Shown here: one piece after another, positions 22,178-34,444 of the stretch
Layout of the letters: each line of letters begins with the position of its first letter
Position numbering within the stretch: the stretch's first letter is position 1
Translations under genes and position numbers: made by a program
Notes under the pieces: model-generated
Seen by the model: the letters and a program-made list of their open reading frames with translations, nothing else
What the model was told of the DNA's origin: nothing
The model's database searches: none
Assembly: GCA_013368445.1 (NCBI GenBank)
Contig: JAACJO010000021.1
Coordinates: 608,884-672,883, forward strand
From: Leucocoprinus leucothites
Taxonomy: Eukaryota > Basidiomycota > Agaricomycetes > Agaricales > Agaricaceae
Length of the DNA stretch: 64,000 nt
Reading direction: 5' to 3'

Positions 22178-25100
22178 ATGCTCATCCTCCTAGGGTCTTC
22201 CTCTATCTCCCAACCAAAACGCGATGCTCTCCTCCAAAGTATTCAAAAGCTCGCTCCAGTCGTGGCTTTCGTCGACGCAGTCTGGGTTCACCTAGTGAAA
22301 TGCAGGACGGAGAAGCTGGAAGCGGAGCTTACGAATGCTCAGTCGCAGAGCAGGAAGATTCTGGATCAGCTGTTGACTTATGGAGACAATACTCAACTTG
22401 CCTCGACTGCTGAGTATATCAAGGGTGGAAGCAAGAATGTCGTCTATGTTACTCCACGACCGGGATCGATATCGCCTTGGTCGAGTAAAGCTACGGATAT
22501 TGCTGGTTTATGCAACCTTGGAGCTCATGTCGAACGCCTTGAACGCGGCGTTGTTTATGTTTTCACCACATCCAATGACCAACCACTCTCCCTCGATCAA
22601 CTATCGAAATTCTCCAACCTCATTCATGATCGTATGACCCAAATCGCTCAATTCGAACTCCCACGTGAAGATCTCATTTTTGCGCACCATGAACCTCGGC
22701 CGCTCATCACTGTCGACTTACACTCCTCTACTCAAGTTGACGCCAAGACGAAACTTGCGACCGCGAATAAGGAACTTGGGTTAGCGCTAGCGGCGGATGA
22801 GATTGATTATCTCGTTGATGCATATATCACTGGTCCGACTGCGATGGGTCGAAATCCTACCGATGCGGAGTTGTTCATGTTTGCTCAAGTCAATTCTGAA
22901 CATTGTCGACATAAGATATTCAACGCTTCGTGGACGGTTGATGGGCAGCAACTCGATCTATCACTTTTCCAGATGATCAGAAACACGGAGGCGCTCAACG
23001 GTACTGGTACAATATCCGCATATTCCGATAACGCGGCTGTGTTGGAAGGCCATCCCGCTCCTCGATTCTCAGTTTCTAAAATTGGGTCCAATGATGGACC
23101 CAACCCCTCCCTTGCCCACCTCTATCAATCTCACATCGAAGACACTCCCATCCTGATCAAAGTCGAGACACACAACCACCCAACTGCCGTCTCCCCCTAC
23201 CCAGGCGCTGCCACCGGCTCAGGTGGCGAAATCCGTGACGAAGGTGCCGTCGGCCGAGGCTCGAAACCTAAAGCAGGTCTCGCAGGATTCACAGTATCCA
23301 ACCTCCTCATACCCGGCTTCGAACAACCTTGGGAAACCGATTTCGGTCGACCAGCGCATATCGCTTCTGCATTGGATATCATGATTGACGGTCCCATCGG
23401 TGCTAGTGCGTTTAATAACGAATTCGGTAGACCAGCGTTAACGGGGTATTTCCGTACCTTTGCGGAAAGCGTTCCTCTGTCCCAGGATGGAAGACTTCGT
23501 GAGGTTAGGGGGTATCATAAACCTATTATGATTGCTGGCGGGTACGGTACCGTTCGTCTGCCGTTTGCGTTAAAGACACCGTTTAAAGCCGGCGCAAGGA
23601 TAGTTGTTATGGGAGGACCGGGACTGTTGATTGGTTTGGGAGGTGGGGCGGCATCGAGTCAAGTTTCCGGTGCTAGTTCTGCGGAATTGGATTTCGCTTC
23701 GGTGCAGAGGGATAATGCGGAGATGCAGAGGAGATGTCAGCAGGTTATTGACGCATGTGTTGCGCTTGACGATGGGTTGAACCCGATTCAGAGTATACAT
23801 GATGTCGGTGCTGGTGGGTTATCGAATGCGTTACCTGAATTGGTGCATGATTCGGGGTTGGGAGCGACGTTTGAGATTAGGGATGTGTTGGTGGCGGATT
23901 CGTCAATGTCACCGATGGAGATTTGGTGTAATGAGAGTCAGGAGAGGTATGTCCTTGCTGTGAGTGAGGACGGGATTGAGGAGTTTGAGAGGATAGCGAA
24001 GAGGGAGAGGTGTCCGTTTTCGGTTGTAGGGGTTGTGACGGAGGAGGAAGAGTTGATGGTGACGGATAGGTTGTTGGGTGGGGAGGTGATTAGGTTGAAG
24101 ATGAATACCTTGTTTGGGAAGCCGCCGAGGATGTCGAGGAAGGATGTAAAGAGGGTGATTGAGAGACCCGAGTTTGACAATTCGTTGACTACGTATCTTC
24201 CCTCCTCACCGTCACTGAAGGAAAGGTTGGATCAAGCCGTGCAAAGGGTTCTCCGCCTCCCTTCCGTCGGATCGAAATCATTCTTAATCACCATCGGCGA
24301 TCGTACAATTACCGGTCTAGTCACTCGCGATCAAATGGTAGGACCTTGGCAAGTCCCCGTCGCAGATGTCGCAGTCACTCGTTCATCATACGGTTTTGAC
24401 ACCATCACAGGCGAAGCCATGGCCATGGGTGAACGTACACCTCTAGCATTACTCAACGCTGCATCATCAGCTCGTATGGCTGTAGCTGAATCCTTGACCA
24501 ATATCGCCGCCGCATCTATCACCGATATTTCTCGTATCAAACTCAGTGCGAATTGGATGTGTGCTGCGTCAAAAGAAGGCGAAGGTGCTGCGTTGTATGA
24601 AGCCGTACAGGCGATTGGAATGCATCTGTGTCCCGCTTTGGGTGTGGGTATCCCAGTGGGTAAGGATTCGATGTCGATGTCGATGAAATGGAAACAGGGC
24701 GGGGAGCAGAAGGAAGTTAGTGCGCCTTTGTCGTTGATCGTCACGGCCTTTGCTCCTGTCAACGATGTGAGCAAAACTTGGACACCGCAATTGCGTACGG
24801 ATGTGGGCGAACCTACGACGCTGGTGTTCTTTGATTTGGCAGGTGGAAAAGCGAGATTGGGAGGATCGGCTGTTGCACAGGTATTTAAAGAGATTGGGGT
24901 TAATGCGCCAGATGTGGAGGATCCGAAGGTGGTCAAGGCGTTCTTCCAGGCTTGTCAGGAGGTCAAGGTGAAAGAGCCTGGATTGGTGTTGGCGTATCAC
25001 GATCGATCAGATGGCGGGTTGTTCACGACGATTGTGGAGATGTGCTTTGCTGGACGAGTTGGTGTTGAGGTTTCGTTGGATGTGTTACATTCGAGCGAGA

Positions 25101-26263
25101 ATCCAGTTGCGGTGTTGTTTAATGAAGAGTTGGGGGCAGTAGTGCAGGTTAAGGAGTCGGAGATTCAGAAGTTGTCAAATGTGTTTGTTGGTGCTGGGTT
25201 CCCTTCGACCTCGATTCACATCCTTGGGCGGGTCAATGCCGCTGGCGATCAGGCGATTAGGATTGTTCATGGAGGCGAGACTATCTTTACCGGACATCGT
25301 GGCGATCTCCAACAAGCCTGGGCGGAGACTTCGTACCAGATGCAGACCATCCGAGACGACGCCGCTGGTGCAAAGGAAGAATTCGACCTCATCAAAGACG
25401 ACGCCCATACCGGCCTCTTTTACGACCTTACATTCTCCTATCAACCCTCTCGCGATCTCTTCCGTCGACCAAAGGTGGCCATTCTGCGTGAACAAGGTGT
25501 CAACGGACAAGTGGAAATGGCCTGGGCATTCACTGCCGCCGGTTTCGACGCCGTCGACGTACATATGTCCGATATCCTCAGTGGTTCTGTACTCCTCAGC
25601 GACTTCCGTGGTTTTGCTGCTTGTGGTGGATTCTCTTATGGTGACGTCCTAGGTGCAGGAAAAGGCTGGGCTCATTCGGCGCTGCTAAACGATATCGCTC
25701 GCAAGGAGTTTGTCGACTTTTTTAAACGTGAAGATACGTTTGCTCTTGGAGTTTGTAATGGTTGTCAATTCCTCAGTCATCTCAGAGACATTATTCCTGG
25801 TGCTCATGATTGGCCTTTGTTCAAGGGGAATAGGAGCGAGAGGTTCGAAGGGCGTGTGTCGATGGTGGAGATAGCGGATAACGAAGTGACGAGGAAATCA
25901 CCCTTCCTTTCGCAGATGGCTAGATCGAAACTTCCGGTCGCTGTCGCTCACGGTGAAGGTCGTGCGTCGTTTGATAAAGAAGGTCAGATGCAGGCGTTGG
26001 AAGCTCAAGGCCTTGCTGCATTACGATACGTGGATTCGAAAGGCCGACCAACGGAAGTGTATCCGTTAAATCCGAATGGAAGTCCCGGGGGTATAACGGG
26101 TGTGCAGACACCAAACGGACGCGTGTTGGCGTTGATGCCTCACCCGGAGCGGATTGTTACGTTGGAGAGTAATAGTTGGTATCCACCTGAATTTACGGAG
26201 GTGTGGAAGGGAACGGGTCCTTGGTTCAGGCTTTTCCAGAGTGCGAGGGTTTGGTGTGGTTGA
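22178..26263 (+). CDS. ADE6: Phosphoribosylformylglycinamidine synthase (1361 aa)
   Basis: Fourth step of purine synthesis: FGAR, glutamine and ATP give FGAM. The single uninterrupted frame has the length expected of the eukaryotic single-chain enzyme. Landmarks in order: an N-terminal MLILLGSS start; [11 protein letters not shown] around residue 245; the ATP-binding stretch with [70 protein letters not shown] in the second half; and a C-terminal class I glutaminase domain. The glutaminase has the nucleophile in GVCNGCQFL (Cys about 1193) and the His/Glu pair in MPHPERIV (His 1322, Glu 1324). All expected catalytic residues are present. It acts in the cytosol. No intron is evident, unlike its neighbours. 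Confidence 0.97.
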   Translation: MLILLGSSSISQPKRDALLQSIQKLAPVVAFVDAVWVHLVKCRTEKLEAELTNAQSQSRKILDQLLTYGDNTQLASTAEYIKGGSKNVVYVTPRPGSISPWSSKATDIAGLCNLGAHVERLERGVVYVFTTSNDQPLSLDQLSKFSNLIHDRMTQIAQFELPREDLIFAHHEPRPLITVDLHSSTQVDAKTKLATANKELGLALAADEIDYLVDAYITGPTAMGRNPTDAELFMFAQVNSEHCRHKIFNASWTVDGQQLDLSLFQMIRNTEALNGTGTISAYSDNAAVLEGHPAPRFSVSKIGSNDGPNPSLAHLYQSHIEDTPILIKVETHNHPTAVSPYPGAATGSGGEIRDEGAVGRGSKPKAGLAGFTVSNLLIPGFEQPWETDFGRPAHIASALDIMIDGPIGASAFNNEFGRPALTGYFRTFAESVPLSQDGRLREVRGYHKPIMIAGGYGTVRLPFALKTPFKAGARIVVMGGPGLLIGLGGGAASSQVSGASSAELDFASVQRDNAEMQRRCQQVIDACVALDDGLNPIQSIHDVGAGGLSNALPELVHDSGLGATFEIRDVLVADSSMSPMEIWCNESQERYVLAVSEDGIEEFERIAKRERCPFSVVGVVTEEEELMVTDRLLGGEVIRLKMNTLFGKPPRMSRKDVKRVIERPEFDNSLTTYLPSSPSLKERLDQAVQRVLRLPSVGSKSFLITIGDRTITGLVTRDQMVGPWQVPVADVAVTRSSYGFDTITGEAMAMGERTPLALLNAASSARMAVAESLTNIAAASITDISRIKLSANWMCAASKEGEGAALYEAVQAIGMHLCPALGVGIPVGKDSMSMSMKWKQGGEQKEVSAPLSLIVTAFAPVNDVSKTWTPQLRTDVGEPTTLVFFDLAGGKARLGGSAVAQVFKEIGVNAPDVEDPKVVKAFFQACQEVKVKEPGLVLAYHDRSDGGLFTTIVEMCFAGRVGVEVSLDVLHSSENPVAVLFNEELGAVVQVKESEIQKLSNVFVGAGFPSTSIHILGRVNAAGDQAIRIVHGGETIFTGHRGDLQQAWAETSYQMQTIRDDAAGAKEEFDLIKDDAHTGLFYDLTFSYQPSRDLFRRPKVAILREQGVNGQVEMAWAFTAAGFDAVDVHMSDILSGSVLLSDFRGFAACGGFSYGDVLGAGKGWAHSALLNDIARKEFVDFFKREDTFALGVCNGCQFLSHLRDIIPGAHDWPLFKGNRSERFEGRVSMVEIADNEVTRKSPFLSQMARSKLPVAVAHGEGRASFDKEGQMQALEAQGLAALRYVDSKGRPTEVYPLNPNGSPGGITGVQTPNGRVLALMPHPERIVTLESNSWYPPEFTEVWKGTGPWFRLFQSARVWCG

Positions 26264-27184
26264 TCGATGGAAGAAATTCCGGTTTGCTAGAAACTTGTCT
26301 TGGGATTATTTCTAATTTAAATGATATTTTGGTCAGCCTCCGTCGCCACTCTTTGCACCACGTGAACTAGAAGCGCAAACGCAGTCCTCAATAACAAGAC
26401 ATACCTCGTTTCCTCTTTCCGTGAAGGCGCACGATCTTGTGATCAATAATATTATCTCCTAGGCGTAGCGCTTCCCATTCCATCGGACGCCATCCCTTCT
26501 AGATCGTAATAGAGATAAGAATACCCACGTTCTTGCCAACGAAGGTGTAGAAAAATGTAATAGAGCTGCTTGCCAGAGCTGAGCCTGATTAATACAAGTA
26601 GCATTCATTACTCCTTTTCATCCTTAGGGGGAATCAGAGCACCTGGTTCTGACTCGATTATTAGCCTAGATAGTACCAGAATAACGGGAAGAGTCAAGAA
26701 GTTGTCAGCGGGTTCATTTTTATTGTGTCTATTTCCTTTTCTATCGTCATCCTTATTTTGCTCTTTAAATGTGGGTCCAGCCTACGCCCAATGGCATAAC
26801 GTTTGGCGAGCCCATGTCAACAGTCTTCCATCATAACTACGAAGCTTTGATTTTCTGAAGGTGATCCTCAGTTGTCAACACGACTTTATTGTGCACTGAG
26901 TACATTCTCTGAGAGAGTTACATGGTTAAGGAAGAAGGTTCTGACATCTGGATAGGAAGTGGCGTGAAATGGGTCTACTTCCGGCTTATTGGTGCTGACC
27001 TCTGTCAGTTTTTCTCCGACCATAGTTCTCAATGTTCTTATAGTAATCTGCATGTTCCCCAGGCGATCTGCCTGCTACTGAAGGAATTCGTGCTCTTCTC
27101 AATGCTATGAACGTCCAAATCTTGCTGGGCACATTTAGAGAAGGCTAGGACTGACCTACAAGCACCGAGCACAAATAGTTAGAT
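26264..27184. other. Intergenic, no gene seen
   Basis: Start of the accessory region. Several open frames of 60-90 codons occur, but none has a recognisable domain, splice structure or similarity to the repeated families nearby. Confidence 0.4.
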
Positions 27185-27886
27185 TTGTTTCTCCACATCG
27201 TAGCCTTCCGCCATATCCCCCAGCACCAAGCTTCCTCAGTGTCAGTCGCCCAGCTATTGCCCAGTCAGCACCCCTCTAAGATCATATTGACAGATCTACA
27301 TTCAGCCGCCCTGCCCATATTCTCATCAGTTGAGAGCTTGCAGGAGAATAACTCGCAGCAGTCTCCATCTGTAGTCCCTGAACGACATGCCACCAAAAAC
27401 TGGGACAGCCAGCAAGGTAAAGACCATCGAATAATATCCGATATAAATCCCATATCTTTGTGCCTCTAGGAATTTCGAGTTCTATTTTTCGTTGGGTCTC
27501 GCCTGTATGCCGCAGCTTCCCTGTGTTCGACTCTATCCGACCCTGGAACCAGGCCATAGACGGTCAGGCAGCCATGGTAACAAAAGTGGTATATTCAAAG
27601 GACCCGGAGGAAGCTCAGTCAGTTCCCCGATTTGTTGATATCCTCATCCTTGTGGATATACTCCAGAATTCCCTTGGCAGCTACCATGCATGTGGTCACA
27701 ACTGCTATTTTTTGTAGTTACAGGGCATTCGGTATTATACTGACACATCATGGCTTATTCTACTATAACTGTTGGGTTGATATGACCTGCAGGCATATGC
27801 AGTGTGATTCCCCAATTTCAAATATTTTCACATCAAATGTTAGAGGCGGCAAAACGTGTGACGAGGGCGTGCATCCGCTGTATTGA
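27185..27886 (+). pseudogene. Diverged HNCxxF-family paralogue (frame-broken)
   Basis: Exon 2 (27471 onward, after a CTCTAG acceptor) aligns with exon 2 of the family members at 31635 and 41160. It has a G(I/T)xSxI start, RPWNQ for RLWDK, then RFVDILILVDILQNSLGSYH and the GHNCYF motif. The proposed first exon (to 27415, donor GTAAAG) shows only weak similarity. The frame stops right after GHNCYFL in a run of six T; with one T fewer it stays open to 27886. It could therefore be a real gene with a base-calling error rather than a pseudogene. The C-terminal half is not recognisably similar to the other members. Confidence 0.5.
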
Positions 27887-27913
27887 TGCTGTGGATTGAC
27901 TAGACCACATAGA

Positions 27914-28255
27914 TGCTCAGAGAAATGTTGCGGCCAACTCAGGCCTCCATCTTACCTTTCAACATTCATAGCCGCTTTTTGGTCACTGTTGGTGCGAAGA
28001 AGCTTGATCCAACTGAAATATTGCCATTAGGGATACTTCAAATAGTAAATTGCCGATATACAACTATGTCAACTATTATACTATCAAACATCTTGTGGCG
28101 GCCACTGGTCAAATCCACAGGTGCTTGTTGCCCCAATCATCACCCAGCTAGCTAGGAAGGGATTTTGTTCAGCGCAAAGTTTGGTGGAGCGTGATGCTAC
28201 AGTATACCCTACAGCCTATGGCTACATGGCTGCCGTGGTTGGATTTGTAAACAAT
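27914..28255 (+). pseudogene. HNCxxF-family exon 1 fragment
   Basis: The nucleotide sequence aligns with exon 1 of the family at 31635 and 41160 (RPTQASILPFNIHSRFLVTVG versus RPTQVSILPFDIHNRFLVTVG). Frame shifts appear after about 40 codons and no second exon follows. The fragment abuts the 3' end of the NACHT gene at 28344, so this NACHT gene is flanked on both sides by family members. Confidence 0.65.
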
Positions 28256-28343
28256 CAGGACTAGAGCCAGTTGGATCGGACAAAGTTGCAAACACCTTCA
28301 TTCTCAATAACATACTACTACTGGTACAGATTGAGATCAGAGG

Positions 28344-30445
28344 TCATTGGGAGCATATTTGGGAAGAATCCAAATTGTCAGTATTCTCAGTGTTGTTCTT
28401 CTGCCCCTATCGCAGATTCCGCCTTCGAGCTCCACAGAAACACCAACGATCAGGTGGCTGAGACAAAGCAATCAGAACATCCAGAGAAAATAACAAGACA
28501 GATAATTGCTTACATCTTGATTATTCTCCAACATAAAACCATCACTATCCCATTGCCGCCTGGGAATTGTCTCATTCTCTCCGTGCCCCAAAATCCAGAC
28601 ACTCCCGAAGCGTTTGCATTCTGGGATCGGACAATTGGCGCGTCGAATGATCCCGTCACGAAGTTCAGCTGAGAGCTGCAAACACCAGTACATAATGAAC
28701 GATAATCCTAGGAAACAAACAGTATTAGAAACATACATTGTCTCTTACTCGGCTAGCAACAACCGGCCACCCATTATTGCGACCTGTTAACCCGAGCATT
28801 TTCCCAAAGGAAAGCTCTTCAAGCGACATAGCGGTCTCGGAATCAAACGGATGCTCGGGTACACCACAAAGTGTCCAAAACCAGGTCAAAGCACGGTAGT
28901 AGTGATTGGTGTGTGATACGCCTTCTGGGAGAACAGTACTTAGGGGAAACACAATGTGCGAGGAATCTACGAGTGACATGGCACCTTATCAGAGCAAAAA
29001 AGCATTGGGTGGACTCGGGCACGGTACCTGTACTGCGTGAGCAGACTTCATGCAGCCACCCCAAAAGCTCCCGTCGATACCCAATCAAAAAGTCACCCAT
29101 AATACATAGCTCCTTGGACCGTAGGGGATCTTTCATGAAGTCGAGGAATGACGCGTGGTAGAATTTTATGCGCATGGATTCTAAGTCAGGGCCCTGGACC
29201 TCCATGACTGACTGGATGGAAGTACATACACGACGGAGCTGCTGTGACGAAAGGCAGAGGATCATAGACATAATGGATAGAGGAGGACTCATGAGCACGT
29301 GGTTAATCAAGAGGATTTTTCGCGCTATCGTCCTGAGCTTTGATGAGACTCGTTGCATGATGAGGGTATAAAAGAAATCCATCTCAGCCAAGGGATTGTC
29401 TTGCAGGACATTAGCAGAGACCTCCTTCGCAAACTCAATCACGATTTGTAACTGGTCTTCGGGGCCAAGAGAATTTTCATCTTTGATGAAACGAACCATA
29501 GTCGCCACGTAGATCCAAAGCCCAGCACAACGTTCAACAAGAAGGGTGAGCGCTTCCTCTGATGGCCACGAGTCGGGGAGGCTGTAATCCTCGCGGACCT
29601 GCCTGAGCTCGTCGGTCAGATAAACTAGGATCTCGTGATCAATCGCACGGGATACAGGAAGTTTGATATAAGAATGAACGGGAGATACAACAGCAGAATT
29701 CATTGTCCGGCTGATAGAGTCTTCGGGGCGGCTGGTGATGAACCAGCGGAAGGGGGTTGTCCGCTTGCGAGCGGAAGTTGCGATGATCTTAATAATCTCG
29801 CACTGCTCGGCCGTTCCCCGGCACTCATCCAGTCCATCAATGATCACTACACGTCCGTCAAGACCACTCTCTGCAGTATCAACCCCACGAAGAGGGTGAA
29901 CGAGCAAGTTTTCAAACTGTGTTGACAGTGATGTCATCGCAAGAGCAGGATCACTGATCATGCGCTGGTCGATGATTTCCCGGAATGTAGGGCATGTCGC
30001 AGCAATCTGATACGCAATGGACGTGATGACTCGTCGAGGATCGTCACGATCAGCATTGGAACGGGAGAAGAAGAGGGTGCCAGCAAGTTTATTTATGGGT
30101 GCCAGGGCCTCAGCACAGCTCTGTGCAATAGCTGACTTGCCAATGCCAAAGGGACCGTGCATCCAGAGAACGGGTTCCTTGCGATCCGACTGTTCCAGCG
30201 CCCAGTTGGTGATGAGGGTGATGTAGTCGTTTCGAGTGCCAAGGTGGCATTTTGGGGGTGGGTAGCGAGCGCTGGAGTTGTAGAATGCGTCTGGCATTGA
30301 GTACCTGAGGAGTGCTTGGAGGCCTATTTACCACATGAGATCAGTGATCCAGCTCGAGGGCGCAGTGAAGCTCACCAAAGCCCGTGGGGGAGGAATCAAC
30401 GAATTGAGAATTACTGATAATAAAGTTTTGGGCATTGTGGAACAT
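28344..30445 (-). CDS. NACHT domain protein, second lineage (about 608 aa, 5 exons)
   Basis: NLR-like NTPase distinct from copies A-C. Exons: 30445..30376, 30314..28985, 28938..28737, 28675..28514, 28406..28344, joined by GT-AG introns of 46-107 bp in one frame. The leader has FHNAQNFIIS, followed by the PPPKCHLGTR segment. Walker A is GPFGIGKSAIAQ, Walker B is VVIIDGLDECRG, and the sensor is WFITSRPED. Downstream lies an all-alpha-looking segment (YLTDELRQVREDYSLP, SEEALTLLVERCAGLWIYVA). The C-terminus is short and repeat-free, with CPIPECKRFGSVWILGHG, which resembles the CPVYILGNG part of copies A-C. It starts 1.2 kb from the HNCxxF gene at 31635, head to head. The role is unknown; self/non-self or pathogen sensing is the usual suggestion for such proteins. 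Confidence 0.82.
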
Positions 30446-31634
30446 TCCGTTTCCACGGAAATGCGGTGGATGTGGGGAAGGGGTATGTGGCAGGATGGCT
30501 GGAGACGAAATAGCAGGTGTGAGATTCAAATGCTCCGGATAACGGAGCGTAGTAAGGGCCGTGGAAGGAGGCGCCGGGACCCAGGCTGGGAAGCGGCAGG
30601 CGTGCGGATATCAGGTTGCAGAAATGGAGTGGGATGCTGAAGAGCTGAAGAGGTGGGTGAAGAAACAGACGATTCCTGAGGCAGGGGAGTAGCAAGTCGA
30701 ACGGGTGGAGGCCGAGGAGTAAGATCTTCGGACTGGGTTGTATTTGTAGCCTCGTCAGGGTGTGGAGAGCGTCTAGCGATAAGCTTGCGAGAGCGGTCTG
30801 CGGGCATTTTGTATGGAGGTGTGGTCGCAGGAGAGGGTGAGAGGAGAATGATGAGGCAAGTCCCTGAAGTTGATCGATGATCATTACGAGACGCCCGTGT
30901 TTGATATTCTCATCGAGAACATAATGTTAACACGCGTGGAGGCAGTGATTCGATGACCAATGGTCACCGTCTTCGGATAGCTTCTAAAGCGTTTCAACTT
31001 GGAAAATGGGCCATGAAATCAAAGGACATACAGGGTGTATTGATACATACATCTCGTAGGAAAAAATTTTCCACCTCTGCGCTAGCTCTCGATAAAACGC
31101 TGGATTCGAAAGGCATATATAACCAAGTTGCATCACGCCACTCTCCGTTTCTAAATCGTGCATCAAGCTGTGTAGGCTCGGGTGAATCGTAGTAGTGGCC
31201 AATCAAGTATACGCCATCCCCGACTCAACCAACCAGAAGGAGGGTCCTGTCAGCATCGAACACTTGACCTCTTTTAAAAAGCACCTCTGATATTGAATCG
31301 GAGTCGGGGATTGGCGCCTGCATGACACGCTGTTACAATAATATAGCGAAAGGTTTACCACAAAGCTTGGGCAAATTCTGCTCTGCACAGGGTAATTTGC
31401 CAAGTCCTAGTGTATTGCGCCTGAAGTGGTAGTCACGATGCAGCAGAGTAATTAGAAGCATGCAGTTCCCGAGCAACGAGCATTTCACCTAATAGAGGGA
31501 GTCAGTAGCCGGCAAGGTCCGGTTTTGTTCGGTTAAATAAGTCATCAGGAGTTGACCAGTATGTCTTAGACAGCAACTATCTGTGACAATGCGCCATGCC
31601 CACATTTCTCTCTAACCGCATAGATTCCTAGAAA
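30446..31634. promoter_or_regulatory. Bidirectional intergenic region between NACHT and HNCxxF genes
   Basis: About 1.2 kb separates the two start codons. The part at 30886-31110 reappears at 33515-33720 beside the truncated NACHT copy, including TGTTAACACGCGTGGAGGCA and TTCGGATAGCTTCTAAAG. Part of 31100-31440 corresponds to sequence on both sides of the copia element. The minus-strand frames at 30411-30884 could hold an alternative upstream exon of the NACHT gene, but no supported splice was found. Confidence 0.5.
31340..31435. mobile_element. Internally deleted remnant of the MITE-like element
   Basis: The flanks AAATTCTGCTCT and GTAGTCACGAT match those around the 690 bp element at 40251-40940, and short pieces of both ends remain (AGGGTAAT, CCAAGTCCTAGTG), but the interior is missing. 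Its position relative to the downstream HNCxxF gene is the same in both duplicated units. Confidence 0.5.
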
Positions 31635-32620
31635 ATGTCGCGACTAACTCAGGTCTCCATATTGCCCTTCGACATTCATAGCCGCTTTTTGGTCACCGTT
31701 GGTGTGAAGAAGCTTGATCCAACTGAAATATGGCCGTTCACGATACTGGCGAACAGTAAATTGCCAATCTACAATTATGTCAACTACTATCAAACATCTC
31801 GTAGCTGGTCAAATCCACAGACGCGTGCTGCCCCAATTATCACCCAATTGGCTAGGAAGGAATTTCATTCTGCTCAAAGTTCGGTGGAGCACGAGTATAT
31901 CGTTGCCACTGTATACCCGTCCATTGTTCAACTCTGCCGAGGTGAGGGGAAAACTAAATTGGTTTTCGAACGCACCACACTCAGAGGCCGGGGCTTCTGT
32001 GGTGAGCTTCGAATTCTCTCTCCTCCTAACTGCTGATTCATGGATGAACAGGCACAGTTTCACAAATTGTGTCGTTCATCACGGGGTCATCCAGAGCTCT
32101 TAACTTGTGCCCCGACGACACCGTCCGATTATGGGACAAAACCAGAGATAAGCAGACTTCGACACTAGCTTACATCAAGTTCCCAATACTCGTTACGAAC
32201 TCCAAAAGCACGGATAAGAACGAACATGAACAAGCTTCACTGCCGTTTTGGCGTTTTATCGTCCTTATTGACGCGGTTGATCGATTACTCGGGGATTATA
32301 ATACGTCGGGCCATAATTGTCATTTTTTCAGTAGTGCCATCATGGGTGCTATAGAAAGAATCACAGGACGTCATGCAACATTGAACAACCTCGATGACAA
32401 TGTGCCCCGCAGGTGTGTTGTAAAGAAAAAATTCCAGTGGCGAGTCCCAGTCATTGTATCGCCAAGGGTACCATTTGGGGGGGACATATATCCGCCTGGA
32501 TATTGTCACGGAATCGGAGTGCAAAAGGAACCGACTGAGAAGTTTCATCGAGATGTACTTTTGAAATTTATTGAGTTATGCTCTGGTTTCAGGGCCAATG
32601 TCGGTTGCTATATCCTCTAA
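31635..32620 (+). CDS. HNCxxF-motif protein, unknown function (about 291 aa)
   Basis: I do not recognise a named family. Exons 31635..31941 and 32052..32620 are joined by a 110 bp intron (GTGAGG donor, AACAG acceptor, phase 1). The N-terminal 100 residues start with VSILPFDIHSRFLVTVGVKK. Exon 2 contains DDTVRLWDKTRDKQ and then a helix-like stretch ending in DYNTSGHNCHFFSSAIMGAI. The pattern Y-x4-HNC-x2-F followed by a helix resembles the active-site cysteine region of LRAT and PPPDE/DeSI-type papain-like hydrolases (NCxxF), but I could not place the partner histidine. A C-terminal segment with PFGGDIYPPGYCHGIG is almost identical in the copy at 41160. It lies head to head with the NACHT gene at 30445. 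No signal peptide or membrane segment is visible. Confidence 0.7.
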
Positions 32621-32941
32621 AGTTGATGTCTTCATACTCACTGCGTTTGTGAAATAGGAAGAAAAATATGCCCAACTCAATCCGCCGTGGCTCCAGTGAC
32701 CTGGGTCAAACACGATGTTCATGGCTCGAGTCCAAAGGCAGATTTGAATTATGATGAGACTCAGTGGACCGCTGGACGTCATCAAGAGGCTGGGATGCTG
32801 ATAACCTTGTTGGCAACTCTGTTAGAGACAAGTTTGTGTATGTAGTATGTCCAATCTATAGGCCCGCCCTTCTCCTTTGAGCCGTAGGCCTCGACCTAAT
32901 CAGTGTCAATCACAGAATGTGCTCATTAAATGGAACAACAT
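32621..32941. repeat. Downstream flank of the HNCxxF gene, duplicated at 42160-42465
   Basis: The sequences from the stop codon of each HNCxxF gene align to about CACAGAATGT, CTCATTAAAT and AACATT. At 32941 the sequence then passes into a truncated NACHT gene; at 42465 it passes into a tRNA-Lys gene. The duplicated segment therefore ends at the same point in both places. Confidence 0.7.
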
Positions 32942-33517
32942 TAAGCCCAGTACAACGTTTAACAAGGAGGGTAAGTGCTTCCTCTGATGGCCACGAGTTG
33001 GGGAGGCTGTGATCCCCGCGGATCTTCTTGAACTCGTCGGTCAGATAGATTAGGATCTCGTGATCGACTGCGCGGGATACAGGAAATTTGTCATAAGGAC
33101 GAACGGGAGATACTGTAGCATAATTCATGGTCCGCCTGATCGAGTCTCCCGGGTGGCTCGTGATGAACCGGCGGAAGGGGGTTGCCCGCTTGCGAGCGGA
33201 AGTTACGATAATCTCAATAATATCACACTGCTCGGCCGTTCCACGACACTCATCCAGCCCATTAATGATCACGGCACGTCCGTCAAGACCACACTCTGCA
33301 GTATCAACCCCACGAAGGGGGTGAACGAACAAGTTTTCAAACTGTGTTGACATTGACGTCGTCGCGAGGCAGGATCACTGATCATGCGCTGGTCAATGAT
33401 TTCCCGGAATGTGGGGCATGTCGTAGCAATGTGATACACAATGGGTGCGACGACTCGTCGAGGGTCGTCACGATCAACATTGGAATGGGAGAAGAAGAGG
33501 GTTATTGCGAGACGCAC
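32942..33517 (-). pseudogene. Truncated second-lineage NACHT gene
   Basis: It aligns closely with the middle of the gene at 28344-30445: DDPRR, CPTFREIIDQRMISDPA, then STQFENL, HPLRGVDTAE, INGLDECRG and ITSHPGDS. Both the leader with Walker A and everything after the lysine-rich SEEALTLLVKRC part are missing, and the frame shifts near 33360. Key changes include ITSHPG in place of ITSRPE. It cannot encode a working NTPase. Its upstream side keeps the same intergenic sequence as the intact copy, so it is the left half of a second NACHT/HNCxxF unit. Confidence 0.85.
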
Positions 33518-33811
33518 ATGATCACTATTCTTATTGAGAACATGATGTTAACACGCGTGGAGGCAGATAATTTGATGTCCGATGGCCACCTCTTCGGATA
33601 GCTTCTAAAGAGTTTCAACTTACGAAAATGGGCCGTGAAAGCAAAGGACATACAGGGTTCATCGATACCTCTGGTAGTAGGAAAACTTTTTCCACCTCTG
33701 TGCTAGCTCTCGACAAAAGTAAACCAAACTGGGTGGCTGCGCTAGGCTCGGAGGGCCACATCATGCTACTCTTCGTTTCTAAACAGCGGCATTGTAACGA
33801 GACCATAGGGA

Positions 33812-34185
33812 TGTTGAATCACGTGCGCGTTTACACGCTGCTATGTTCGTGTTCACTCTCAATTATGACATATGCATTCTATTATTAGATACCACTATGT
33901 TCACGCACCGATACTTCGTGCGGACTATACATGTTTTACTATACGTTTTACCTGTACCCTTTACCACCTCGAAACGATGGTGTAATACTCTCTTTATAGT
34001 AGAAATTATTCGAACTCTTTAGTATAAATACCTTGTATTTTCTTCGTTATTCTACAGTAAATTCTACATTCTCAGTTGCAACTACTACCTCGAACATACT
34101 CCCATAACAGACCAACTGCCTAGTAAAGTGAGTACTGACCTCGTCGTCTACCTTCACCGCTACGCTCCCCGTTGCTGCTTCGACA
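33812..34185 (+). repeat. Left LTR of the copia element
   Basis: 374 bp with TG...CA ends. AGTATAAATA at 34021-34030 is a TATA-like promoter element, so transcription would start within the LTR shortly after it. Confidence 0.93.
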
Positions 34186-34444
34186 GGTTATGGGCCCTGA
34201 TCGCCAGCTCAATATCGCACTAGCTGAGTAGCTCGCTGTGCTTGATGTCTGAGAAGGACTAGATCGACCTGTTATGGGAAGGCCGCTTCCTAGCGCCACC
34301 ACTGTACCTTGTAAAGGGCCCAGCATCCCTTCTCATTTCTGTGTCTTACCCTAGCCCTTAGGTGATTTGGGTTCGAAACCTTGCTTGATTAGCGCATCAC
34401 TGCTGCTTCTAACGAACAACGTTGACTGACGACTTCTTTTCAGA

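Noticed and set aside
30411..30884. Possible extra 5' exon of the second-lineage NACHT gene
   Set aside because: Frames are open, but no GT-AG combination joined them convincingly to the leader at 30445, which already resembles the leader of copies A-C.
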